DNA of 64,000 nucleotides from Agarophyton chilense (Eukaryota > Rhodophyta > Florideophyceae > Gracilariales > Gracilariaceae), in assembly GCA_030374765.1 (NCBI GenBank), contig JARGXX010000095.1, forward strand, positions 744,001 through 808,000, read 5' to 3'. The notes under the pieces are model-generated. The model had not been told where the DNA came from. It ran no database searches and saw only the letters and a program-made list of their open reading frames with translations. Position numbers and translations under genes: made by a program. This document shows, in pieces, positions 1 to 11,415 of this stretch; within the stretch, counting starts at the first letter, position 1, and the number at the start of each line of letters is the position of its first letter.

Positions 1-2
1 GG

Positions 3-224
3 GCTGTCCCGCGCCGTTCAAAGATCTGCGGTCCAACCATATTGAGTGCGCCTGCGAAAGGCCAAGACGTCACTCCGGGAAAGGTCTCTGGATTGCGCCT
101 TGTGTGGATAGTAGCTTTCCTTATCGGTACTTGTGGCGGTTTAGTTTCCTTTTCCTACCTAGTTCTCTCACTGCAATTGTGTTGCTTTGATGCGAGTGAT
201 TGCAGTCTGCTGCCCGAATTCTAG
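3..224 (+). CDS. 3' end of an unknown gene with one membrane segment
   Basis: This reading frame is open from the left edge of the window to a stop at 222-224, so it may be the tail of a gene whose start lies outside. It encodes about 73 residues with one strongly hydrophobic stretch (WIVAFLIGTCGGLVSF) that could span a membrane, followed by a short Cys-rich tail (LQLCCFDASDC). I do not recognise the family. It could equally be a chance frame in the 5' flank of the transporter gene that starts at 391. Confidence 0.3.
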   Translation, partial: AVPRRSKICGPTILSAPAKGQDVTPGKVSGLRLVWIVAFLIGTCGGLVSFSYLVLSLQLCCFDASDCSLLPEF

Positions 225-390
225 ATCTGCTTGAACAAGTAGACGACGTCTGAGTTCTGGAGCCTCGGTGCTTGTGAAAGCGTTTGGTGCGAGGACACAT
301 AAATCAAATTGTTATATTCATCTGTCCACCGGCGTATTTGGATTGGAACTCAAGCACCGAATATAGCGTCAACCATAACATTCAACAATC

Positions 391-1770
391 ATGTATGGCT
401 ATATTTTTTCTGGGTTGATGATACTATGCGTTGTCGTACGCTCTGCTCAGTGGATGATGGAGTCACGTTCTGAGAGCGCGGAAGGAAAGTCAAGCACTCA
501 AAACGCTCGAACTCCGGAATTCAAGTCCTTCCAACTGAACTATCTCGTCGTGTACTTGCTTGCTGTAGCGGCAGATTGGTTGCAAGGACCGTATGTGTAT
601 GCACTCTACACAGAATACGGCTACGGCAAGAAGGAAATTGGACAGCTTTTCATAGCAGGGTTTGGTTCTTCTGCCGTCTTCGGAACTTTCGTCGGATCAG
701 TTGCGGATAAGTATGGTCGAAAGTTTAACGTTATTGTATTTGTTGTTATGTATGCATTATCCTGTGTGACGAAGCATTCTCCTAACTTTAGTGTGCTTAT
801 GGTGGGACGCCTTCTAGCCGGAATTGCTACAAGTATCCTGTTCTCTGCCTTTGAATCATGGCTTGTGTCTGAACACAACAGTCGCTCGCATCCCCCGTCG
901 CTGCTGTCTGAGACGTTCTCCAAAGCCCAATTCGGTAACGCTGTCGTAGCCATTGTTTCTGGACAAGCTGCAGGAGCCGCCGCAGGTCAGTTCGGAAAGG
1001 TGGCCCCATTTGATACGGCCACAATTGTTTTGGGAGTCCTTGGTGTTATTGTATTACTCACTTGGTCTGAAAACTATGGCGATAGTCGGCAATCTGTTGG
1101 AGGCGGTCTTAAAAGCGCTTGGAATATGATGATTGCCGATGAGAAGATTTTGCTTGTGGGTATCATTCAATCTTGCTTCGAATCGGCCATGTACCTAATG
1201 GTATTCAGTTGGACACCGGCACTGCAAGCAGCATCAGATTCCATGGAACTCGGGGAGATTCCTCATGGTATGATCTTCAGCTCGTTTATGGTTTGTATCA
1301 TGATCGGAAGCAGTCTTTTCGTGTTTCTTCTGAAAACTCAGCCGGCCGAGTTGTTCATGCGCAACCTCTACATTTTGGGCGTAATGATGTTCACGGTTAC
1401 GGCTATTTCGAATAACGTTTGGGAAGTCTATGGGGCTCTGCTTGGCTTTGAGGTTATATGTGGACTCTACTTTCCAGCAATGGGAACTATGCGAGCAAAA
1501 TATGTTCCAGAAGTAACAAGGTCTGCGATCATGAATTACTTCCGGGTTCCTCTGAACGCCATAGTCTGTGTAACTCTGTACAGAAATCTAGAAAATGCGA
1601 CCGTGTTCCGTCTATGCGCGGTGATGATGGCCATTGCCGTAGTGAGCCAGCAAAGGCTGTTCAGTGTCTCCAAGGCATCGATTGGAACCAAGGACGATTG
1701 GACTCGTGAGGAAAGAGCGGAACTTGTTGAAGAAGGACTGGCAGCTAATGTGGAGGAAGCTACAAAATAA
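391..1770 (+). CDS. MFSD5: MFSD5/MOT2-like major facilitator transporter
   Basis: The 459-residue product has the usual length and layout of the MFSD5 / molybdate transporter 2 branch of the major facilitator superfamily, with about 12 hydrophobic segments. The N-terminal helix is followed by the family-typical stretch ADWLQGPYVYALYTEYGY (residues near 65-85). A cytoplasmic-loop motif GSVADKYGRK follows, and then GRLLAGIATSILFSAFESW. Members of this family move molybdate in green algae and plants; the substrate here is inferred from family only. No intron is visible. The start is the first ATG of the frame and lies directly before a hydrophobic helix. The gene ends about 145 bases from the stop of UTP6, which is transcribed towards it. 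Confidence 0.85.
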   Translation: MYGYIFSGLMILCVVVRSAQWMMESRSESAEGKSSTQNARTPEFKSFQLNYLVVYLLAVAADWLQGPYVYALYTEYGYGKKEIGQLFIAGFGSSAVFGTFVGSVADKYGRKFNVIVFVVMYALSCVTKHSPNFSVLMVGRLLAGIATSILFSAFESWLVSEHNSRSHPPSLLSETFSKAQFGNAVVAIVSGQAAGAAAGQFGKVAPFDTATIVLGVLGVIVLLTWSENYGDSRQSVGGGLKSAWNMMIADEKILLVGIIQSCFESAMYLMVFSWTPALQAASDSMELGEIPHGMIFSSFMVCIMIGSSLFVFLLKTQPAELFMRNLYILGVMMFTVTAISNNVWEVYGALLGFEVICGLYFPAMGTMRAKYVPEVTRSAIMNYFRVPLNAIVCVTLYRNLENATVFRLCAVMMAIAVVSQQRLFSVSKASIGTKDDWTREERAELVEEGLAANVEEATK

Positions 1771-1914
1771 GACCCAGTCAGACGTCTACTGTTAAAGAGG
1801 AATTGAAGAAGTATCTGTACAGTTTACATTAGTCATGACCCCCTTGTTCTTGTTGATTATCGAGATTTACATACAACGATTTCCACTGAGTCATTTGAGT
1901 ATAACGGTCGACAG

Positions 1915-4116
1915 TCAGTGCGCGAGGTTGCGAAGTGTTTGGCGTTCTGTGAAAGTTTCTTGGAACGATGGCATCAATACTTTTGTGGCTTTCCAATTTG
2001 CTTTTGACGCTTCCAGCATGTCGCCCGCCACTGACCGTTCGAAGTCCACGTACGACAACCACAGATCTACATCTCTCTTTGCAGCCGGAAGCAATACTGC
2101 CTTCTTGAACAACTGTCTGGTGTGGCGAACCAGAAGCTGATCTATTTGGCCAGTACTGAGGGTAGTATCTTTTCTTCCACAAGTAGAATGCACTCGGAGT
2201 TCCGCATTGATCGCAGCCTTCAGGGACTCCATGGTTACTGGAGGCAAACTTAGGATTGCGCTGATAAAGCTACGTACGCGACAAATGTCGCTTTCCTTCG
2301 ATAGATACAGGCAAACGAGTCGGTCTTGTTCAAGACTTCGGAATGGAACTATTAACTTGTGCTTCAAGGCTTCATAAAGTTCTGCATCTGCTTTGAATCC
2401 ATCCTCTGCTTCTTTGAGAATGGCCTCGAATTTTGAATGCTTCCACAGCTTCATATCCTGTTGCGAAGGGTTTTCTTCAGTTTCAGGCTCATCAACATCG
2501 TGCATGCCCTGAGCTTGATGAGACTCGAACAGCGACATGGCTTTCTTCATTGCGTCCCTGAACTTCACTGAATCACATGTGTCACTGACCACGTCTATAA
2601 AACTTTGCAGCAATGAGCGCACGCCAACCACTGCAAGGTCTTGAAGCTGAGCAAACTGTGCGGAAGACACTGCAGCGCTCAGAAATTCTGAGACATTGAA
2701 AGCATGTGTGGCTAATGCAGTTTTATCGCTTTCGCGCAAGTAAATCTCTCCATTCTCCTCATCGACCTTGTTACCTAGGCTCCGTTTTCGGGTTGTGCGA
2801 TCAATGTCCCATGGTTCACGGATGGCAATGATCTGTACGACGTGACACCCGGTATTATTAGCTTTCATAAACTGAAGCATTTGCGACAGAAGCTTTGGTG
2901 GAACAAAAGGGGTGCTCGAGGCAACATTCCAGAAGTCAGCTCGGTCTAAGTGGGAGAGTTTGAGACGGTCGGAAGCATTTCGAAAAACACTGAAAGGCAC
3001 ACCACCGTCCCAAAAGGTAAGCTTTTTGAAACCCTCACCAGCATCATCAGAGCTGGATTCAAGATTTATAGACTCTTCGTCACCTTCTTCAGAGCCAGAA
3101 GAACTTGTGTCGCTTTCTTCGCCGCTGGAGTTCGCCTCCTCGAACTCGTTTCCATCTGTGAGAGTGGCGTGCTGTCTTTCTTCGGGGTTTCGCGTTTGGC
3201 CTGAATCAGCAGCGTCGTTTTCTGTATTACCCTGCCTGGGCCCCTTATCAAATTCTGTGGAGGAAGCAGGATGGGCGTCGCCAGCAGAATACTCTTTTTT
3301 CTCTTTCTCACGTTCTTCGGTTTGATTCTTCACGCTGCTCGCGCCCTTCTCCGTGCTTTCACCGTTAATGTCATCCGAGCTCTTATATCCGCTTTCCAGA
3401 TCACCTGAGTAAGGGTTTTCATCCGAGTTACTTTTCGATTTCGTATCAAGTTCTCCACTTGGCATCACGTCCGGAGATGGCTCACTTCCGCCATTGGCAC
3501 CTGGAGGAAGCCCAATGACCAGTCTTCTGGCGACCAGCTTACCAAGATAGCAAAGTTCGAGACGAAAGTATTCCTTCCAAAGTTTGAGCGAACTCGGAAG
3601 CGCTCGCAGCGCTCTTTGTGCCAGAGTTCTGGCACCAGTGGCATCGCCGTTGGTGTCGAAATGAAAGGAAATGGCTGCGAGCCAGATGCGTTCCGAGTCA
3701 TTTCTGAAGGCTATAGCTTTGGCGAAAACGCGCGCAGCCGCCCTTGTGGAGCCTGTCTTGATGCAGTGTTTTGCGTAATGAAGCCACAAGTCATCGTCGA
3801 AGCGAAACTTCTGAACTGCACGACTGTATATGAGATTGACACGGGCGGCGGTTTTGTTGACTGTGCGCTCAACTTGAATTTTTCGGAGCTCCCGTTGAGT
3901 GGCCCTTGTCCTCAGTATGGAGGAGAGTTGACGTTCAAAGGCTGCATAGTGAAGGTAGTCTGCGCGAGAAACGTTATTCCGCAGCAGGTTGTACTCGTAA
4001 TTTCGACGCTTTCGGACAATGTCGCTCACCTCAGTGCGGGTTAGAATCTTTGCTTTTTGAGCGGCGCGGAGAGCGGGGATAGTGCCATCGAGCTCTCTCT
4101 CGACAGTATCGCCCAT
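1915..4116 (-). CDS. UTP6: UTP6-like U3 snoRNP / SSU processome protein
   Basis: The product is a HAT-repeat protein that matches UTP6, a component of the small-subunit processome that acts in the nucleolus on 18S rRNA maturation. The N-terminus (MGDTVERELDGTIPAL, then EVSDIVRKRRNYEYNL) is the typical UTP6 opening. Tandem HAT units follow, for example FDDDLWLHYAKHC and RIWLAAISFHFD. A long acidic Ser/Glu-rich insert lies near residues 210-370, and further HAT-like helices (DVDLWLSYVDFERSV) lie at the C-terminus. I chose the ATG at 4116 because the family starts there; the frame stays open upstream to 4221 (35 more residues, unlikely to be needed). No introns are seen. It is divergent from the gene at 4615. 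Confidence 0.85.
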   Translation of the reverse strand: MGDTVERELDGTIPALRAAQKAKILTRTEVSDIVRKRRNYEYNLLRNNVSRADYLHYAAFERQLSSILRTRATQRELRKIQVERTVNKTAARVNLIYSRAVQKFRFDDDLWLHYAKHCIKTGSTRAAARVFAKAIAFRNDSERIWLAAISFHFDTNGDATGARTLAQRALRALPSSLKLWKEYFRLELCYLGKLVARRLVIGLPPGANGGSEPSPDVMPSGELDTKSKSNSDENPYSGDLESGYKSSDDINGESTEKGASSVKNQTEEREKEKKEYSAGDAHPASSTEFDKGPRQGNTENDAADSGQTRNPEERQHATLTDGNEFEEANSSGEESDTSSSGSEEGDEESINLESSSDDAGEGFKKLTFWDGGVPFSVFRNASDRLKLSHLDRADFWNVASSTPFVPPKLLSQMLQFMKANNTGCHVVQIIAIREPWDIDRTTRKRSLGNKVDEENGEIYLRESDKTALATHAFNVSEFLSAAVSSAQFAQLQDLAVVGVRSLLQSFIDVVSDTCDSVKFRDAMKKAMSLFESHQAQGMHDVDEPETEENPSQQDMKLWKHSKFEAILKEAEDGFKADAELYEALKHKLIVPFRSLEQDRLVCLYLSKESDICRVRSFISAILSLPPVTMESLKAAINAELRVHSTCGRKDTTLSTGQIDQLLVRHTRQLFKKAVLLPAAKRDVDLWLSYVDFERSVAGDMLEASKANWKATKVLMPSFQETFTERQTLRNLAH

Positions 4117-4614
4117 GGCTCGGTTGATGGAAGAAGAGGGGCTCGGGAAGATGAAGCAAACAGCGGAGACAATAAGGGGACGACGACGGGGGGCGCTGTA
4201 TCTCGGACTTACAGATGCCATTTTACTACATTGTCTGTAAGCCGGCGCTCACCAGAGCTTCCGCGGAAGAGCGTCGAGGTTGCACTTTTTTCGTTTCGCG
4301 GGAAACCGCAGCACCGGCCACACCTGTCGCGCAGCAATTGGCCTTTAGTGCAAGTCGAGCCCGATGAGAACGAGCTCTGCGACCGATTTGGCGCGAATTC
4401 CGAAGCAGGCGTACTGTTCACCGCGTTGACAAATGACCGCGCTTTCCCCAGGCACAACTGCTCCTCCATACCACCCACCCTCTTCTCCAAGCTCCCACCC
4501 ACCCTCCGCCCCCCATCAACCCCACATACCGACTGCTTCCTCCCCGCCACCTTCACTGCCATGTTATGCATGCCAGGCTGCGCCAGCTTCTCCGAGTGAC
4601 GCTCCGTTTCTGCC
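4117..4614. promoter_or_regulatory. Shared promoter region of UTP6 and the coiled-coil gene
   Basis: This 500-base gap separates two divergent genes and must hold both promoters. The half next to the plus-strand gene (about 4465-4560) is strongly pyrimidine-rich (runs of CCCACCC and CCTCC), like the leaders of several other genes in this window. No clear TATA box is visible. The exact elements are not defined. Confidence 0.5.
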
Positions 4615-6474
4615 ATGGCTACGGCGACGCCCCTGGACGGCACGCCCAGTCTTCGCTCCGTGCGCGATAAGTACCTGGCTTTACTTCTCACTGGCAATCC
4701 CCCTACTCACGCGCCGCCCGCCCCGCTGGCCCCTAATTGGACTCCTGGCCAGCATCTTCCCCAAGCGCCGGCTGTGCACTGGGCATCCCCTATCACGCCA
4801 CCAGCTCCGACGGAGAACGACGTGCGTCTGGCGGAAATAGCTGCAGGTCTCGTTGCCGCAGGCAACACTGAGAAACGTCACACAGATGCAATTCGCCGCC
4901 TAGTGGGCGAACTAGATCGTTCTGAAAGGAAGGTTCGTCACTTGGAGAGGCGACGGAGGGGCAGTTCTCACACCCCTCACGCCCACGTGCAAAGGGAAAG
5001 TGGCCATCGCGTTTCTTTCGGCGAAGCGAAAAGAAATATTCGTTTCACACCTCGAACTCCTCGATACGAAGCTCCCGTCAGAAAAGCTGCTTCGGAAGAC
5101 CACCGCCGCCCGTCCCATCACTTCGACGAGCGCGACATCTTGAACCAGAAAGAACTCGATGAATTGCATTCATTGCGAAAGGAGAGAGAACAATGGCTCA
5201 AGTCTAAAGATCGTTCTGATAAGGAGGCCCGTCGTTTGGGTATTATGCTTGCGGATATCAAAAGAAACACACAACGTCTCCTAGAAGAGCGACACAGCCA
5301 CCTTAAGGCCATTTCGCGTTTACAAGACGAGGTCAGCGAATGCAAACGAAATGCAGCTTTGAGCGACGTTGAGCACAAGTTCAACTCTAGTCGAGCAAGT
5401 AACATTGAAAATGTGACTCCTCCACGCGGTCGGGGAAGAAGAGATAGTTCACCCGCATCAGCCCTTCGCGCACCTGGTGCTTACGTCGACCTGGATCCGA
5501 TCGATATTCGTCGCGAACCAGAGTTTGAACATTTAGAACGTGAATGGCATGGGCATCGTTCGATACCTTCTTCAAGAGGGAGAAATTTTCATGAGGTTGA
5601 ACAGGTTTCACCTTCCCCAATAGTGCAGAGCAGACGAGAGCATGAGCTTAGAGACGAGCTGCGCCTGGTTATCGAGGAGAATGGTAAGCTGACCGAGCGT
5701 ATATCAAGTCTCGAACAAGAGTGCACAGAACTTGTGAAGAGAGTTCGCTTTGGTCCGGCAGTGTACTCACGAGAAGAAGATGCCCGTCCAGTCTTCGAGG
5801 AGCGACGCATGCCCGAGAATCATCCGCCTCAACAGAGCTCTTTTGCAGGGGATGCCCCGCACGAGCTATCTCATCCGGAGGTGAATTCGGAAGCCCGTCC
5901 TCCATCAGAATCCGAAAGAGTACTTGGCCACACAGCTATGCGGGAAGAACCCCATAGAGAAGAGTTAACGACCAACCACCCTGGAGACAGTGTGGATCAA
6001 AAACCGTCCACCCTTGTTACATCTGGAAAGCTTATATCACCTTCGCTTGAAGAAGGGATAGTGAAGTTGTTGGAAGAGGTTGACGTGCTGGAGGGTGTAT
6101 CTCATGCCATCCATTTCGAAAGATCTCCATCTGAAGCTGAAAGAATGCAAGAAACAGTGGAGTTGCCGGAGCTGAATGAAGACCAAGTGACCGATGAGGT
6201 CGATAGCTCCAAACCGCCAGCACCGGCTGCCTTGGCACCACCTGCGTCCCATTCCCCACGACAAGTACTACTTGACACTGTCCACCGTCTTGAACGGATT
6301 CGCTCGAGTCTTTCACTGAAGTACGGAAAGTGGTTGGAAGCAGTTGCCAACGACGATACCGCTTGTGATGAAACACAAGTTTCTGCGGGGAGTGTACATA
6401 CACCCCCACAGAACAAGGAAATAACTACAGGCTCAATGAATACTGAGATTATCAATAAACTTATTGAGAACTGA
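4615..6474 (+). CDS. Coiled-coil protein of unknown function
   Basis: This is a 619-residue, intronless frame with good coding character. The first 70 residues are Pro/Ala-rich. Charged helical stretches suited to coiled coils follow near residues 85-120, 170-250 and 340-375 (ELRDELRLVIEENGKL, ISSLEQECTELVKRV). The remainder is Ser/Glu/Pro-rich and probably disordered. There is no catalytic motif or membrane segment. I do not recognise the family; a cytoskeletal, centrosomal or scaffold role would be a guess. The ATG lies about 50 bases after a pyrimidine-rich leader. A likely poly(A) signal, CAATAAAC, lies near 6585. Confidence 0.75.
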   Translation: MATATPLDGTPSLRSVRDKYLALLLTGNPPTHAPPAPLAPNWTPGQHLPQAPAVHWASPITPPAPTENDVRLAEIAAGLVAAGNTEKRHTDAIRRLVGELDRSERKVRHLERRRRGSSHTPHAHVQRESGHRVSFGEAKRNIRFTPRTPRYEAPVRKAASEDHRRPSHHFDERDILNQKELDELHSLRKEREQWLKSKDRSDKEARRLGIMLADIKRNTQRLLEERHSHLKAISRLQDEVSECKRNAALSDVEHKFNSSRASNIENVTPPRGRGRRDSSPASALRAPGAYVDLDPIDIRREPEFEHLEREWHGHRSIPSSRGRNFHEVEQVSPSPIVQSRREHELRDELRLVIEENGKLTERISSLEQECTELVKRVRFGPAVYSREEDARPVFEERRMPENHPPQQSSFAGDAPHELSHPEVNSEARPPSESERVLGHTAMREEPHREELTTNHPGDSVDQKPSTLVTSGKLISPSLEEGIVKLLEEVDVLEGVSHAIHFERSPSEAERMQETVELPELNEDQVTDEVDSSKPPAPAALAPPASHSPRQVLLDTVHRLERIRSSLSLKYGKWLEAVANDDTACDETQVSAGSVHTPPQNKEITTGSMNTEIINKLIEN

Positions 6475-7223
6475 CACTTTGCGATTGAGTTCATGTACAG
6501 CACATAATCTTTCGGTTCTTGACATTCTCGTGAATGCCCATCCGTATTCCTTCTCACACCTTCTCAAATCGAGTCGTTCTAATCCAATAAACTTTATGAC
6601 CATGATATCGTGATTCAATACAATGAAAATCCCCTTGTACCGACAAAAAACTTCGGAAAGGAGCAGTTCTGTATTACGCATGCACTGATTTCCAGATCTA
6701 TTGCGTTCGACCATAGCCTCGCGTCTCATCCATGGGAGCGCTCGTTCGCAGCGATTGTGTTGAACACTGCGGGTTGGGTTTCCAAAATGAATCAAGCTGC
6801 GAAGGTTTTACTCTCGCAAAATGCGAGATGTGGAATCTCGAGAGCACGATGCAATGATGCCGCATCACGAGCGCTTTGACAAGATGCATTTTGAAAAATA
6901 CGATTCATCGCTGTGCGGATCAATGCGCCTCTCAAAGATAAACCTTGCTGGGGTGCGCAGATTGCTAGCTAGCCCTCGATATCAACAGCGTGTTAGCTTC
7001 GCCAGTGAGCACTCTGCACCTATACCGTTCGAAGTAGCTCTGCAACTTCTCGTTTAGAGCCCTCGTGAGTTGTGTTAACGACATCAACGGAAGTGTGTTT
7101 CAACGACTGTTACACTCGTGCAGAGTTTCGCTCGCACAGATTCTTTTCAACAGACAACATTTGACCTTCAGGAATCGTCACTCAATGAAACAATAGCAAT
7201 TTGGCAAGACCAACGCGGGTACT
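6475..7223. other. Intergenic region, no gene seen
   Basis: About 750 bases separate the coiled-coil gene from the nuclease-ATPase gene. They hold the probable poly(A) region of the first gene (AATAAA near 6587) and the promoter of the second. Only short frames without protein-like composition are present, and no RNA gene is recognised. Confidence 0.5.
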
Positions 7224-10200
7224 ATGACCGCATTTGCCCGTATTCACACCCCTCTCTACATTCGTCGACCACGGCCGCGAGAATTACGCACCAATGTCTG
7301 CACCGCCCACCTAAAGCGCGTCGAGACTCCTGCTTCGCTACGTGATAAACATCGTTTTCTTGTTCTTTCAGATTTACATGTCAAGAGAGAGTCTCTTGAG
7401 ACTTGCTTACAAGTCCTTTCGTTTGCGCACAATGAAGCATTGAAGCGAGATACTGGGGTGCTCTTTCTGGGCGATTTCTGGCATGCGCGTGGTAATCTTC
7501 CTGTTGAACCGTTGAATGCTATTCTTCAAAGTTTTTCAAAGTGGAAAGTGCCACTAATCATGATTCCTGGGAATCATGACCTGATTACTCGCAGCGGGCA
7601 TGGGGTCTCTCTGGTACCTATTGCAACGACGATTGGCAATCAGAACTGCCTGCTCATTACCAAGCCCTCCCTAGTTTATGATGCACTATTCATGCCGTAC
7701 ATTCATGACACATCTACTCTTAAATCTGTTCTGGAAGAAGTTTCCCTGATGCCTCAAGGAGTGAGAGCTATATTCTGTCATGTCGAAGTGGCTGGGGCTC
7801 GCTTGGCGGACAGAATAATATCAAAAGCATCATCAAGATCCCTTGACCCCGCCGATTTTCCGAAGCAGGCGAGGGTTTACAGCGGGCATATTCATCGACC
7901 GCACACTGTTGCTGAAACAATTAAGTACATCGGTTCCCCTTACCAAGTTTCTGCATCGGAAACTGGGCAAGAGAAAGAGCTGGTCATTTTAGATAGAAGC
8001 ATTGGTTGGCAAGTTGTCGAACGGATTCCCATTGACATCGGACCGCGCCACTTTAGTATTCATTTTGATTCCCCCTTCATCATGCCTAAATTACGAACAG
8101 GGGACAAGGTGGTTGTCTACACTGCCTCCGACTCTACCAGTTTTGTTGAGAATTTGAGAAGCGAGGGTGTAAGAGTTGAACAGCAGTATTCCGCGAGCGC
8201 GTCACATTTGTCATCCTCTGAAACAGGACCATTTGCAACGACAGAGCCTCGAATATCGTCCAATACGATATCGAACTATGATCTCTTCCGGCAATATGCA
8301 GTTCTGAAGAACCTTGGACCGCACGTCACTAAAGCCGGCCTTGAAGTTTTGCATGAAGTCGGGGGTAGATTTTCCTCCGGGCTTTCCGGGAAGGACGTCA
8401 ACATACGCTGGAAGTCAGTAAGTTTGGAGGGCTTTGGACCATTCCTACAACCTATAAAATATCCGCTTTACAAACGTGGTATAGTGCTACTTGTTGGACG
8501 AGATTGCGATGAAGATGGAGCCCTTACTGGTCGAACGAACGCAACGGGGAAGACAACATTGGCAATGGCATCATTGTGGGCAATGACCGGGAAAACAGAT
8601 GCCAGACCTGATGGATCTGTTGAGAAGGGGGTTGCCTTGGAGATGGTTCACGACGAATCGAAGGGGTGTAGAGTTTCCGTAGAACTCACCCTCTGTGGGG
8701 AGAGAGTGCTGTCGGATGCTCGCGACATGATGACTGCTGAAGAACGCCATCAAGCCGGAATGGTCATATCTGAGGACAAGGAAGAACAAAGAGAGATACA
8801 GGTGACAGTAACTCGGACAAGTTCTAGAAATGGGACCATAAACAAAACGAGGTAAGCAAGTAAGCAAAGTGAAATATTCTAGGACAGTTGCATTCTCGAC
8901 TCTAACCTATGTTGCTCAATACTTCTTCTTTCTTCGTTGTAAAGGTCATACAAGCAAGGACTGTCCTTGGAAGTCAATGGTGTCGATTTGTCAGGCTTGG
9001 AAGTGAAAGAGACCCAGAGCAGAGTTGACCGCCTCGTGGATGGGGCATTGCTTCCACACACGGTGTTCTTCGGTCAACATATGGGCGCAGGGAGAGGGCT
9101 CCTGGATTCAACGGATAGAACGCTGAAGGATCATCTGGCGTTAGTTTTCCCCATTGAAATTTGGAAAGAGGCTCGGAGGAAAAGCAGAGCAAGACTGTCA
9201 AAGATGCATGACATGCAACTCATGTCTGGAGCATCTCTGAAGGCAGCCGAATCTGTAGTTGCGAGGCTGGAAATCGCCAAGATTGCTCTTGGAAAGCAGT
9301 TGGGCGACTTTGAGTTGGAAAGGCAAGGAAAGATCTCACGTATTGATGATTCATTGCAATCCTTGATTGCCAGGTTTAGCAGATGGGAAGAGGACAGCGT
9401 TTCATTCAGCGAGTCATTCGCGGTTGGATACAGTTCAGATGGTCTTGCACAGATCATCAAAGACCTGAAGAGAGCTTTGCGAAAGCTTGACGAACATCTG
9501 AAGGAGAGCTTTGATGTGGAGTGCGCCGCGTCGGCTGCAGAAATGGCACGCTTAAAGGCAAACCATCAAGCTCACGAAGAATTAAGGGCTCGCGCTCTGA
9601 TAGTCATCCAAAAGGCTGAAGAATGGGAGCGCTCGAAAGCCAAAAGGGTGTCAAACTTACAAGATTTTATCGATGCAACAAGGGCAGAGTTGAGGAAGAC
9701 AGACCTTTTAAAGGATCTCGACTCAAGACTTCGAGAGTCCATAGACAAACTCAATTCGTGCGATGAGCAGCTTCAAGAGCTTGTTGGGCTCAGCGACATC
9801 AGCAGTGGTACTGTCGAAGGTTCTAATTTCTACAGTGAGCTTACTCGAGTGGACGCTGCTCGCCAGAACGCTTCCAATGCCCACGAAGAAACGGTGCGGT
9901 TACGTGTTTCTCTCCAAGAGATCCGTAATCAGCTGACTCAGAGCGAGGAATATGCTGCGATTCGACCGCCGGGGCCCTTCGTCAAACAAATTTCTGCGAC
10001 TTGGACCCCCCTAAGCACTGGAATTGTTACCTGTGACAAATGCTTGCGTCCGTTTGATGGTGCACAATACGAAAAAGCTCGATCAAGGCTTCTTTCGCAG
10101 ATGCAGTCCATTGAAAAACGGCTCAGTGTTAGTGAGGAAAAGAAGATGCAGGAGGTGGGTCAGTACGAGCAAAGCGTCCGCCATCTTCGAGAACAGGTAG

Positions 10201-11357
10201 AAGCGGAGAAGAAAGCCATTAGCTCGAGAAAACGAGCACTGTTCGAAGACATAAAGATGCTTCGATCTGCAAAGGAAACCCGGTCTGCTCTGGAACGAGA
10301 TATCACGGGGTATTCTGATCGTTTAACGCTGCTACAAAGGGAAAGGAACTTCTACCTGGACCAGCTGCTGGACCTTGACTTGTTAGAGGTCGACCGGAAT
10401 GAGAACTTGGAGGTAATCAAGCCTCAAGCGACGTGTTTCCTAGAAAACAGGGTTGAAACGTCGCGGATCAGCTTCATCCAAGCAAAAGAAGAATACGAAC
10501 GACTGAGGTTAGTAATCGACGAGAGAGAACGCATCCAGAACCAACGTGCGGAAGAGAAGAAGCATCTACAAGAGTGCCTCGACGAACTGCAATCACTGCA
10601 AGCGAAATGCAGAGATCTTGAAACCGAACGGCGGGCATGCGTAGAGGAGGGCAACCCATACGAAGAGTCGCTCAAATTGATATCAACAGAACTTGTGAGA
10701 GAAACAGAAGTGGTGACGCAGCGAAAGAAGGAGTTCCACTCGCTCTCCGATAAAATGGAAATCGTAAAGGCGCTCGACGTTGCGTTCGGTCCGCGCGGAG
10801 TGCCTTCGTTCGTTCTGGAGGAAGGGCTCACTCGGCTCGAGAAGCTGACCGACGAATACCTACAAAAGCTTTCCGCAGGAGAGCTCATCCTACAAATTCG
10901 GGCCTTCTCCGATTACAAGTCATCCAATCGAAACGACGGCGACAACAAGGAAGTGATCTCGAAACGCATTTTCGTGAGGACAAAGGGGCGCCAGAACAAC
11001 ATTCGCGAACGAACGCTCCGCCAACTGAGCGGGGGGCAACGACAACGATGCTCGCTGTCGTTCGCGTTAGCGTTTTCTGATTTGGCGCACGAGCGCGCCG
11101 GATTTCAGTCCTCGCTCATGGTGTTGGATGAAATTCTACAGGCGCTGGACAGTGACGGCAGACAGCGCATGTCGCGCGTGATCCCAAGCCTCATTGTGTC
11201 TCGCGATGGGCCGCGAAACACGGTGCTCGTTGTGGCGCAAGATGAAGCTCCAGAGATTGCGGAGTTTGCGCACGGGGGAACAGACACGGTGGAGCGGCGG
11301 GCCGATGAAAGCCAAGTGGTGATCGACTCTGCGTCCCAAGCAACGGCAGAGGAGTAA
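7224..11357 (+). CDS. Fused SbcD/Mre11-like nuclease and SbcC/Rad50-like ATPase
   Basis: The coding sequence is join(7224..8851, 8945..11357), 1346 residues. The intron (8852-8944) has GTAAGC and AAAG ends with CTCTAAC inside, and splicing keeps the frame (NKTR then SYKQG). Residues about 48-350 are a metallophosphoesterase with the Mre11/SbcD metal motifs SDLH, GDFWH, GNHD, CHVE and SGHIHRP. After a linker, an SbcC/Rad50 ATPase begins near residue 390 with Walker A GRTNATGKTT. A long coiled coil follows, with a zinc-hook CDKC motif, then signature LSGGQRQR and Walker B LMVLDEILQALD. In bacteria and archaea these are two proteins of one break-processing complex; here one chain carries both. 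The basic 45-residue N-terminus could be an organelle leader (inference). The gene is tail-to-tail with syntaxin, 58 bases away. Confidence 0.9.
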
Positions 11358-11415
11358 TGAGAAACGATGCGGTGCGTGTTAGTGATGGAGTGGCAAGAGG
11401 TTTTTGAGCGAGCCA

